Assembly: GCA_002491115.1 (NCBI GenBank)
Contig: DKVI01000092.1
Span: 1 to 14,759, forward strand
Source: Lachnospiraceae bacterium UBA7182
Lineage (GTDB): Bacteria > Bacillota > Clostridia > Lachnospirales > Lachnospiraceae
Reading direction: 5' to 3'
Length of the DNA: 14,759 nucleotides
Made by a program: the position numbers and the translations under genes. Below, piece by piece: positions 7,287 to 13,516 of the stretch. The notes under the pieces are model-generated. The model was not told the origin of the DNA, made no database searches, and was given only the letters and a program-made list of their open reading frames with translations. Each line of letters begins with the position of its first letter. Position 1 is the first letter of the stretch.

Positions 7287-7584
7287 GGGGTTAAAAGCGA
7301 TGGAGGAGCTTAAGAATCTGGAAGAGGAGCGGCGGGCAGCAGGCGGCATGTCCGGACATCCTCCGGCAGTGCCGAAAAGCGTCGCGAGCGATGAGATGTG
7401 CGTGTTCCTGATCCTGAATATCTCGTCGCTGCAGCTGATCCCCATGAACGTGGTGGCGTACCGGAGCCAGTACGGGAGCGTGGATCCTACGGCGATCGTG
7501 GGGCCTGCAATTCTGGCGACGGCAGTGAGTACGCTGGCGGGGGTTGTGTTTTGTAAGGTAATGGATGGGAAGCGGAGAGCGTGA
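7287..7584 (+). pseudogene. spmA: Truncated second copy of spmA (3' third only)
   Basis: From GGGGTTAAAAGC onwards this segment repeats the last 100 codons of the intact spmA at 5623-5926, and similarity ends exactly at the TGA. By eye about 25 of 274 clearly alignable bases differ (roughly 90% identity), plus a 6-bp length difference in the EEERRAAGG loop (GMMGGRHCPAVP against GMSGHPPAVP). Most differences are at third codon positions, and the protein is nearly unchanged, so the fragment derives from a spmA that evolved as a functional gene rather than from a recent local copy. The first 110 codons are missing, and the terminator 3' arm of the intact gene is absent. A TTG at 7276 could open it but has no ribosome binding site. 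It encodes only the last part of a membrane protein and is unlikely to work. Confidence 0.85.
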
Positions 7585-7628
7585 AAGGACAAGATAAAAA
7601 AACAAAATACAGAATCAAATGTGACATG

Positions 7629-7659
7629 AAAAGGAGCTGTCAGAAACGAACAGCTCCTT
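7629..7659 (-). terminator. Terminator of the brnTA operon
   Basis: AAGGAGCTGT (7631-7640) and ACAGCTCCTT (7650-7659) form a perfect 10-bp stem with a 9-nt loop. Read on the minus strand it is followed by a short T tail (TTTT, 7632-7629). It lies 10 bp past the brnA stop. There is no T tail on the plus strand. Confidence 0.6.
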
Positions 7660-7669
7660 ACTTGAAAAA

Positions 7670-7951
7670 TCATATACATTTTTTGACCAGTTCCGCATCA
7701 TTTAGTGCCAGATCCAACAGATGGCTGAGAATTTTTGCATAGTCTGGTCCAAATGATTTGATTATTTTCATGTTTCCTGGTGAGATCTTTATAGTTACTT
7801 TGTCCATTTTATGGAATTGCTTTAGCATATCGTCTGTCATCTCCGGACAGTCATCGTCAAAGGTTATGGGCATTTTTTCTGCGGCTTCAAGTTCAGCCAG
7901 TTCTTCCGGAGTTAATTGTGCCGGTAAGCTATTCATCGTAATCTTCGCCAT
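7670..7951 (-). CDS. brnA: BrnA-family antitoxin
   Basis: A 93-residue protein that would neutralise BrnT and repress the operon. The N-terminal half is acidic (LTPEELAELEAAEKMPITFDDDCPEMTDDML), the region expected to wrap the toxin. The C-terminal part KVTIKISPGNMKIIKSFGPDYAKILSHLLDLAL has the ribbon-helix-helix-like layout of BrnA proteins. The start at 7951 is preferred over ATG 7957: GTGAGG lies 7 nt before the former but only 1 nt before the latter. The start lies inside brnT (overlap about 23 bp), so translation is coupled and the toxin-first order is that of known brnTA operons. The family match is weaker than for the toxin; position and partner support it. Confidence 0.75.
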   Translation of the reverse strand: MAKITMNSLPAQLTPEELAELEAAEKMPITFDDDCPEMTDDMLKQFHKMDKVTIKISPGNMKIIKSFGPDYAKILSHLLDLALNDAELVKKCI

Positions 7952-8243
7952 GTTCATACCTCACTTTCTCAGGCTCCGTTGCGCGGCGGGCAGAAATAAT
8001 GTGAACAACGTTTTCCGTTTTAAAAGTACAGACAACGAAAATTATCTTTCCTATCCTGCCTAAAATATCGTATCGTTCTTCTTCGGGATGTTCTTCATCA
8101 TATCGTATCAGTTTATTTTCATCAGCAAATACTTTGGAAGCTGTTTCAAAGCGAATTCCATGTTTTGCAAAATTAGAAGCAGCTTCTTCATCATCCCATT
8201 CGAAAATGGCATTTTCGTAATCAAAATCAAAGAATTCATACAT
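7929..8243 (-). CDS. brnT: BrnT-family ribonuclease toxin
   Basis: A 104-residue toxin of the BrnT family, RelE-like-fold ribonucleases that stop translation by cutting RNA. Family landmarks are FEWDDEEAASNFAKHGIRFETASKVFAD (14-41), EERYDILGRIGKIIFVVCTF (55-74) and IISARRATEPEKVRYEHGEDYD (82-103). Length is typical and no damage is seen. A GGGAAG site lies 8 nt before the ATG, and a clean promoter lies upstream. The overlapping brnA gene follows. The pair sits among recombinase and spmA remnants, a usual setting for mobile toxin-antitoxin modules; it may help hold this patch in the chromosome (inference). Confidence 0.9.
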   Translation of the reverse strand: MYEFFDFDYENAIFEWDDEEAASNFAKHGIRFETASKVFADENKLIRYDEEHPEEERYDILGRIGKIIFVVCTFKTENVVHIISARRATEPEKVRYEHGEDYDE

Positions 8244-8300
8244 CTTTAAACTTCCCTTTCTTTATTATTTTCCAGGAAGAAAAAGTAATCAGACAAAATT

Positions 8301-8329
8301 ATAATAACATAAAAAGAGTATTGATTCAA
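8301..8329 (-). promoter_or_regulatory. Promoter of brnTA
   Basis: On the minus strand TTGAAT (8329-8324) and TATTAT (8306-8301) are 17 nt apart, and a TG one base before the -10 gives it an extended form. The interval between it and brnT would hold any BrnA operator. Confidence 0.65.
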
Positions 8330-8362
8330 TGGAAAAGTCTGATTTGAAAGATCAGATCATGA

Positions 8363-8464
8363 AATAAATTTGAATTTAAGGATAAATGGGAAAATTTACT
8401 GGAAAATCTGGAAGATCATCACGTGGCAAATATTTTGAACTACAGATTCAATGATAGTATCTGA
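8363..8464 (+). pseudogene. Second recombinase-tail remnant
   Basis: This frame opens just after a TGA and reads NKFEFKDKWENLLENLEDHH, then VANILNYRFNDSI and a stop. The FKDKWENLLE part matches the remnant at 7106-7279 in protein and DNA. No start codon or ribosome binding site precedes it, and only about 13 codons of homology are kept, so it is debris. The flanking stretch 8244-8362 holds the brnT promoter and no gene I can see. Confidence 0.5.
8373..8405 (+). repeat. 33-bp direct repeat, copy 2 (recombinase tail)
   Basis: Matches 7191-7223 with a single G-to-A difference. The two copies bracket the spmA fragment and brnTA, 1,182 bp apart. Confidence 0.85.
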
Positions 8465-8479
8465 CTTCTGTGCTATAAT
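8451..8479 (+). promoter_or_regulatory. Promoter of the NSSSSSF / radical SAM unit
   Basis: A perfect TATAAT (8474-8479) carries a TG extension (TGCTATAAT). ATGATA (8451-8456) lies 17 nt upstream and matches the -35 consensus at 4 of 6 positions. Confidence 0.65.
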
Positions 8480-8521
8480 TTTGGATGATAGAGAAAATTA
8501 CAACATCGGAGGAATGAGCAG

Positions 8522-8896
8522 ATGAAGATCAGGACAGATTTTGTAACAAATTCAAGCAGCAGCAGTTTTATTATTGCCAGAAAAGGAGAACTTTCGGAGC
8601 ACCTTAAATAAATCATTATTGATTTCGTGCGGGAGCAGATGCTTGGTGAGAAGATGCTTTCTCCCGACAGTGCGGAAGAAGAAATACTGAAGGTATTTGA
8701 TGAACATTACATGGGTGATGAAAAGCAGCAGGATATTCGTAAAGCATTAAAAGAAGGAATGACAATATATGGAGGCTGCATTGACTTTGAATGCTGTGAT
8801 TACAGTTATGCTGAGTTATTAGAAAATCTTTGGGAAAAACTTGAAAATGCCGGAGAAAAGAATTTTGAAATAATTGACGGTGATCTCAGCTATTAA
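8522..8896 (+). pseudogene. NSSSSSF-motif small protein, broken by an in-frame stop
   Basis: From ATG 8522 (GGAGG 9 nt upstream) the frame reads MKIRTDFVTNSSSSSFIIAR, then KGELSEHLK and TAA (8609-8611). The same frame continues without another stop to 8894 (IIIDFVREQMLGEKMLSPDS and onward), giving 124 residues if the TAA is ignored. I recall RTDFVTNSSSSSF-type N-termini on many otherwise different, uncharacterised Firmicute proteins. The rest is acidic and helical, with three Cys near the end (GGCIDFECCDYSYAELLEN). The radical SAM gene begins 8 bp after its stop, so it is a plausible modification substrate or partner. The TAA could come from CAA by one change; alternatively the pieces may be a 29-residue peptide and a reinitiated 89-residue protein (ATG 8627, no clear ribosome binding site). 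Confidence 0.7.
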
Positions 8897-8904
8897 GGTA
8901 CAAG

Positions 8905-9999
8905 ATGAAGATACGAAAAGAAAAAAATTTTATTTCTCTTTTTGATTCCGGGACAGGCAGATACGTTCGTACAAGTATTATAAATAATGGAAAAGATACA
9001 GGTATCGATCCGTTTATGGCATCTTTTCCGGAATTGCTGGACGTTGGCATTATGGGACATTGTAAGCACGGACAGAGCGGTCTTTGTATTAAAGCGGGGA
9101 TTGAATGTTATCAGGATGGCCTGCACCAGAGAAAACCGAATATGTACCTTGATGATTTTGAGAATATAGCGGCTCAGTGCAGGCAGCAGACGTATCAGTT
9201 TGCACTTGGCGGATGCGGAGATCCGGATCAGCATGAACATTTTCAGGAGATTCTTGAAATCTGTGCACAGGAAGGAATTGTACCGAATTTTACGACTTCC
9301 GGTTTTGGATTAACAGAAGAACTGGCATGTCTTTGCGGAAAATACTGCGGAGCGGTTGCGGTAAGCTGGTATCGCAGTGAATACACCCAAAGAGCCATTG
9401 ATTTTTTGATAAAAGCAGGGGTAAAAACGAATATTCATTATGTTTTGAATAGATCTACTGTTCATGAAGCGGTGGAACGGCTGGCTTCCCGTGGTTTTCC
9501 GAACGGTGTAAATGCAATTGTATTTCTTCTGCACAAGCCGGTTGGTCTTGGAAAAAGGGAAAATATTATCACGGCTGACCATATGGATTTTCAGCGGCTG
9601 CTCCGAATGGCAGCTTCCGGAGAGACTGCTTATAAGACAGGGTTTGATTCGTGTACCGTACCGGCGTTGATTAACATTCAAAGTAATATCGCTGAGGACA
9701 GTTTAGATACTTGTGAGGGCGCACGCTGGTCGGCTTATATTTCGCCGGATATGAAAATGATGCCATGCAGTTTTGATAATCAGGAAATGCGATGGGCGGT
9801 GGATCTGAGAAAATATACCATCAAGGAAGCATGGAACAGCACGCAATTCGAGAATTTTCGAGATTATTTCAGAACAGCCTGTCCTGACTGTGAGAACCGG
9901 TTGTCATGTATGGGCGGCTGCCCGATCAGACCGGAAATTGTTGTTTGTAAGAAAAAAGCGCTGCCGAGGATTGAGAGAGAAAATGTATCCTACAATTAA
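8905..9999 (+). CDS. Radical SAM/SPASM enzyme with atypical cysteine spacing
   Basis: A 364-residue enzyme. Core radical SAM elements are visible in order: a GIMGHCKHGQSGLC-IKAGIEC segment with Cys53, Cys61 and Cys68 as likely cluster ligands, ALGGCGDPDQH (100-110) matching the GGE/SAM-binding motif, VPNFTTSGFG (127-136), VAVSWYRSEYT (151-161) and TNIHYVL (175-181). The C-terminal SPASM region has Cys270, Cys288 and CPDC-x5-C-x3-C (326, 329, 335, 339), then Cys348. The three first cysteines are spaced C-x7-C-x6-C, not the classical C-x3-C-x2-C. SPASM enzymes usually modify ribosomal peptides or proteins, so the upstream NSSSSSF protein is a possible target. TAAGG lies 6 nt before the ATG. Its end overlaps the XRE gene by 17 bp. 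Class is confident; substrate and reaction are unknown. Confidence 0.85.
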   Translation: MKIRKEKNFISLFDSGTGRYVRTSIINNGKDTGIDPFMASFPELLDVGIMGHCKHGQSGLCIKAGIECYQDGLHQRKPNMYLDDFENIAAQCRQQTYQFALGGCGDPDQHEHFQEILEICAQEGIVPNFTTSGFGLTEELACLCGKYCGAVAVSWYRSEYTQRAIDFLIKAGVKTNIHYVLNRSTVHEAVERLASRGFPNGVNAIVFLLHKPVGLGKRENIITADHMDFQRLLRMAASGETAYKTGFDSCTVPALINIQSNIAEDSLDTCEGARWSAYISPDMKMMPCSFDNQEMRWAVDLRKYTIKEAWNSTQFENFRDYFRTACPDCENRLSCMGGCPIRPEIVVCKKKALPRIERENVSYN

Positions 10000-10288
10000 T
10001 ATGAAAGCCACGGGAAGACATATCCGCCGGATTATGAATCAACGAAAATTTACGGTAAAGGATGTGCAGGAATATTTAAATTTATCCAGCGTACAGAGTA
10101 TATACCACTGGTTAAATGGACAGAGTATGCCGACAGTTGATAATTTGTATGCGTTATCGGAACTTTTTCAGCTTCCTGTGGACGCAATGATCGTAGGAAA
10201 CAGAAAAAATTATATGCTGTTTTCTGATAAACCGTTTTACAGACGGGCATACGTGTACTATATGGCAGTAAGGGAATTAAACATGTAA
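9983..10288 (+). CDS. XRE-family helix-turn-helix regulator
   Basis: A 101-residue protein with an N-terminal Cro/XRE-type DNA-binding domain (about 9-64): GRHIRRIMNQRKFTVKDVQE, YLNLSSVQSIYHWLNGQSMP (recognition helix around SVQSIYHWLNG) and TVDNLYALSELFQLPVDAMI. The remaining 30 residues are basic and aromatic (NRKNYMLFSDKPFYRRAYVYYM) with no recognised domain. The ATG at 9983 overlaps the radical SAM gene and has GAGAGAG upstream; ATG 10001 is in frame but lacks a ribosome binding site. It is followed by a terminator and is probably the last gene of the radical SAM unit, perhaps its regulator. Confidence 0.82.
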   Translation: MYPTINMKATGRHIRRIMNQRKFTVKDVQEYLNLSSVQSIYHWLNGQSMPTVDNLYALSELFQLPVDAMIVGNRKNYMLFSDKPFYRRAYVYYMAVRELNM

Positions 10289-10330
10289 GAAGAATGGATA
10301 AACCGGATTAAAAGCAAAATAAGGACAGGT

Positions 10331-10385
10331 AAAGAGTTATTGCAAAAGGAGATAGATGAACTGTCAAAGCAATAACTCTTTTTTT
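10331..10385 (+). terminator. Rho-independent terminator of the radical SAM unit
   Basis: AAAGAGTTATTGC (10331-10343) pairs perfectly with GCAATAACTCTTT (10369-10381), and T continues to 10385. The loop is long (25 nt). The 42 bp between the XRE stop and the stem hold no gene. Confidence 0.85.
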
Positions 10386-10444
10386 GTTTAAAATCAAAAA
10401 TTTACCTGATAAAAATTCTATTTGTGGTAAATCCTCCCTGAATG

Positions 10445-10453
10445 TGTTATATT
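10445..10453 (+). promoter_or_regulatory. Extended -10 promoter for the purine permease
   Basis: TGTTATATT is a TATATT -10 box with TG extension; a good -35 is not evident. It implies a leader of about 150 nt before the start at 10610. No match to the purine, PRPP/ykkC or preQ1 riboswitch signatures was recognised in this leader. Confidence 0.45.
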
Positions 10454-10474
10454 AATGTGGTACAAAGAAACTGC

Positions 10475-10530
10475 ATGCGGGTGAATGATTGTGTTTATGC
10501 GGGTTGTCTGCAGACCATTTATGGGGGTGG
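10475..10530 (+). repeat. Three G-rich near-repeats in the permease leader
   Basis: ATGCGGGTG (10475), ATGCGGGTT (10497) and ATGGGGGTG (10521) recur at 22 and 24 bp spacing, about two helical turns. They lie downstream of the presumed transcription start and could be protein binding sites or an RNA element. Confidence 0.4.
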
Positions 10531-10609
10531 TTTTAGGGGAAAAAGAACATACAAAAAGACAACGTAGTTAAAACAAAAAATTATCAATTTGATAAAAAGG
10601 GAGACAAAT

Positions 10610-11968
10610 ATGATTGAAAAACTATTTAAACTCAGAGAAAACAATACGGATATGAGGACAGAGGTAATCGGCGGCGTTACTACATTTATGACGATGGCCT
10701 ATATCCTTGCGGTGAACCCGTCCATGCTTTCGGCGGCGGGAATGGACGCGACAGCGGTACTGATGGCGACGTGCCTGGCTTCGTTTGTCGGTACGGTGGT
10801 GATGGCGCTTCTGGCGAACTATCCGTTTGCGCTGGCGCCGGGTATGGGATTGAACGCGTACTTTGCTTTTACCGTATGCGGGGCTTACGGTTATGACTGG
10901 CGTGTGGCGCTTTTGGCGGTATTTGTAGAGGGTATTATATTTATTATTTTGTCGCTTACAAGTGTTCGGGAAGCGATCTTTAACGCGATTCCCAGCGGGC
11001 TGAAAAAGGGGGTCAGCGCAGGGATCGGACTGTTTATCGCGTTTGTAGGCCTGCAGGGGGCGCATGTGATCGTAAACAGCGATTCAACACTCACCACTTA
11101 TGTAAGCTTCGCTTCGCAGTTTCACACCCTTGGAATCTGCGCGCTGCTTGCGATTATCGGAACGCTGTTGATCGCGGTTCTTTATGCGAAAGATGTGAAA
11201 GGATCGATTCTGATCGGAATCGTTGTGACATGGGTTCTTGGCATGATCTGTCAGGCGGCAGGCATCTATACAGTTGATGTGGAAAACGGTTTTTATTCCT
11301 TATATCCGACGTTTGCCATAACGGATTTTTCGGCGCTGTCACAGACATTCGGACAATGCTTTGCGGGTGACTTTTCCGGTATAAACATTGCGAATTTTGT
11401 CGTTGTGCTGCTGGCATTTTTGTTTGTGGACATGTTTGATACCATCGGTACGCTGGTAGGTGTGGCTACAAAAGCGGACATGCTGGATGAAAACGAGAAG
11501 CTTCCCAACATCAAACAGGCTCTTCTGGCGGACGCAATCGCCACTTCCGCGGGCGCGGTGCTCGGTACTTCCACGACTACGACTTTTGTGGAAAGCTCCG
11601 CAGGTGTGGGTGCAGGCGCAAGGACCGGACTGGCTTCTATGGTGACAGGACTTCTGTTCCTGCTTTCCATTTTCTTCGCTCCGATCTTTACGGCGATTCC
11701 GGGTTTTGCAACCGCTCCGGCTCTGATCTTTGTGGGATTTCTGATGGTATCTTCGATCCTGCATGTAGATTTTGACGATTTGTCAGAAGCGGTTCCTGCC
11801 TATCTGTGTATGCTGGCCATGCCGCTTGCATACAGTATTTCCGAAGGAATTGCGATTGGAATCATCTCGTATGTGGCAATCAACGTATGCTGCGGCAAGG
11901 CGAAGAAAATCGCGCCGCTTATGTATGTGCTTGCGGTGTTGTTTATCTGCAAATATATTTTCCTGTAA
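10610..11968 (+). CDS. NCS2-family purine permease (AzgA/PbuG-like)
   Basis: A 452-residue inner-membrane transporter of the AzgA-like branch of NCS2, which takes up adenine, guanine or hypoxanthine with protons. Conserved blocks are MRTEVIGGVTTFMTMAYILA (15-34) with VNPSML, ALAPGMGLNAYFAFTV (74-89) and the substrate-region motif TFVESSAGVGAGARTGLASM. Many hydrophobic segments span the full length, which is normal for the family. The start at ATG 10610 has AAAGGGAG 6-7 nt upstream; an earlier in-frame TTG at 10589 has none. No terminator with a T tail directly follows. The next genes concern pentose or heptulose phosphates, so uptake of bases alongside use of nucleoside sugars fits the context. 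The exact base transported cannot be told from sequence. Confidence 0.93.
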   Translation: MIEKLFKLRENNTDMRTEVIGGVTTFMTMAYILAVNPSMLSAAGMDATAVLMATCLASFVGTVVMALLANYPFALAPGMGLNAYFAFTVCGAYGYDWRVALLAVFVEGIIFIILSLTSVREAIFNAIPSGLKKGVSAGIGLFIAFVGLQGAHVIVNSDSTLTTYVSFASQFHTLGICALLAIIGTLLIAVLYAKDVKGSILIGIVVTWVLGMICQAAGIYTVDVENGFYSLYPTFAITDFSALSQTFGQCFAGDFSGINIANFVVVLLAFLFVDMFDTIGTLVGVATKADMLDENEKLPNIKQALLADAIATSAGAVLGTSTTTTFVESSAGVGAGARTGLASMVTGLLFLLSIFFAPIFTAIPGFATAPALIFVGFLMVSSILHVDFDDLSEAVPAYLCMLAMPLAYSISEGIAIGIISYVAINVCCGKAKKIAPLMYVLAVLFICKYIFL

Positions 11969-12069
11969 AGGCTTTGGGCGTTGAAAAAAACGGTAAGGTA
12001 AGAAAGGGGTATGGGGTGATACATTGCAGGCCATGTGTTGCAAAGGGTGAAAGAAATGATGGAAAAGCA

Positions 12070-12097
12070 TTGAAAAACCCGAAAAATATGATAAAAT
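12070..12097 (+). promoter_or_regulatory. Promoter of the kinase-deoB operon
   Basis: TTGAAA (12070-12075) and TAAAAT (12092-12097) are 16 nt apart, with a TG extension before the -10 (TGATAAAAT). The 100 bp before it, after the permease stop, hold no gene I can support. Confidence 0.6.
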
Positions 12098-12121
12098 ATT
12101 TTTATTAAATACATTGTAGTT

Positions 12122-12153
12122 GAAAGCCTGTTTTCTTTAGATAACAGGCTTTC
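12122..12153 (+). other. Perfect hairpin in the kinase leader
   Basis: GAAAGCCTGTT (12122-12132) and AACAGGCTTTC (12143-12153) form an 11-bp stem with a 10-nt loop. No T tail follows (TAAGACAG). If the promoter at 12070 is used, the hairpin lies in the 5' leader of the kinase mRNA. It could be a leader structure or a weak terminator for the permease. Confidence 0.6.
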
Positions 12154-12190
12154 TAAGACAGATACAGCAAAGAGGGGGCGATTATGTCAG

Positions 12191-13492
12191 ATGAAAGCGA
12201 TCGGGCTGGATATAGGGACGACCACTGTCAGTGGGGCTGTGGTGGATACGGACAGCCGGCAGGCATTGACGGTCAGGACGGTTCCCAATGAAAGCTTTAT
12301 AAAGACCTCTCATAAATGGGAACGCATCCAGGACGCCGGTCAGATCGTAAGCACGGCAAAATCGGTGCTGGACGAACTGACAGGACTTTATCCGGATGTA
12401 CAGTCCATCGGGCTTACAGGGCAGATGCACGGCATCGTCTATGTGGACCGGGAAGGCAGGGGCGTCAGTCCTCTCTATACCTGGCAGGACGGCCGGGGAA
12501 ATCTTCCCGGATCTGACAAAAAGACCCTGTCGGACAGCTTAAAAGACAGAGGCCTTCAGGCATCGTCCGGATATGGTCTTGTCACGCATCTGTATAATTG
12601 TCAGAACAGCCTGGTGCCGGACGGGAGCGCATCCTTTTGCACGATCGGGGATTATTTCGGGATGAAGCTGACAGGACGGAAGACACCTCTTGTCCATGTG
12701 AGCAACGGAGCAAGTCTTGGATGCTTTGACTGTGAAACCGGGGATTTTAAAAGAGATAAACTGCGGGAGCTGGGAATAGATCTTCGCCTGCTTCCTGAAA
12801 TATCCCGGGAGTTTTGTAAACTTGGGACTTATCAGGGGATACCGGTCATGACGGCCATCGGAGATAATCAGGCAAGTTTTCTTGGCTCCGTGGGAATGCA
12901 GGAAGATACCGCCCTTGTAAATATGGGGACTGGCGGGCAGATTTCCCTGTTGTCGAATCAATATTTTGATGCTCCGGGCATAGAGGCAAGGCCGCTTACA
13001 ACGGGAAAATATCTGCTGGTCGGCTCTTCCCTTTGCGGAGGCCGGGCATACGCGGTACTGGAGCGGTTTTTCAGAAGTTATGTATCGGCAGCAGGCGGGG
13101 AAGGAACTCCTCAATATGATGTGATGGCCCGCCTGGCAGAAGCAAAGACAGTGGAGGAAGACAGTATGAAGGTGACCACTGCTTTTTGCGGCACCCGTGC
13201 AGATCCCGGGGAGAGGGGGGCGATCAGCAATATAAGTGAAGATAATTTCACGCCGGAGGGTCTGGTCACAGGAGTACTCACAGGGATGGCACAGGAACTG
13301 TATGACTTGTACGATGTGATCCATAAAGGCACAGGCATAAAAGCCGGACATCTGGTCGCTTCCGGCAATGGCCTTCGTAAAAACCCTGCCCTTCAGCGCA
13401 TTTTCTGCCGGATATTTGAGGCAGATCTTACGCCTGCCCCTTACCGTGAAGAGGCGGCGTGCGGTGCGGCTGTGGGAGGACTGTTTTTATAA
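12191..13492 (+). CDS. FGGY-family carbohydrate kinase, sedoheptulokinase-like
   Basis: A 433-residue ATP-dependent sugar kinase. The N-terminal phosphate-binding loop is GLDIGTTTVSGAVVD (5-19). SIGLTGQMHGIVYVD (72-86) is typical of the sedoheptulokinase/xylulokinase side of the family. GDNQASFLGSV (224-234) carries the likely catalytic base Asp225, MGTGGQISLL (245-254) is the second ATP motif, and GHLVASGNGLRKNPALQRIF (386-405) ends the fold. No truncation is seen. The only in-frame ATG near the ribosome binding site is 12191, but the AGAGGGGG site is about 12 nt away and fits better with an out-of-frame ATG at 12184. deoB follows after 24 bp, so the pair is an operon. Sedoheptulose is my best substrate guess; xylulose, ribulose or another ketose is not excluded. 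Confidence 0.82.
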   Translation: MKAIGLDIGTTTVSGAVVDTDSRQALTVRTVPNESFIKTSHKWERIQDAGQIVSTAKSVLDELTGLYPDVQSIGLTGQMHGIVYVDREGRGVSPLYTWQDGRGNLPGSDKKTLSDSLKDRGLQASSGYGLVTHLYNCQNSLVPDGSASFCTIGDYFGMKLTGRKTPLVHVSNGASLGCFDCETGDFKRDKLRELGIDLRLLPEISREFCKLGTYQGIPVMTAIGDNQASFLGSVGMQEDTALVNMGTGGQISLLSNQYFDAPGIEARPLTTGKYLLVGSSLCGGRAYAVLERFFRSYVSAAGGEGTPQYDVMARLAEAKTVEEDSMKVTTAFCGTRADPGERGAISNISEDNFTPEGLVTGVLTGMAQELYDLYDVIHKGTGIKAGHLVASGNGLRKNPALQRIFCRIFEADLTPAPYREEAACGAAVGGLFL

Positions 13493-13516
13493 AAAGACCA
13501 AAAAGGAGGAGAACAT

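Noticed and set aside
10389..10609. Guanine/adenine riboswitch before the NCS2 permease
   Set aside because: The conserved core segments of purine riboswitches were not found, nor clear preQ1 or ykkC/PRPP signatures.
12539..13351. 270-codon open frame on the minus strand
   Set aside because: It lies wholly inside the FGGY kinase gene, has no ribosome binding site and shows no recognisable family; the kinase frame has clear motifs.
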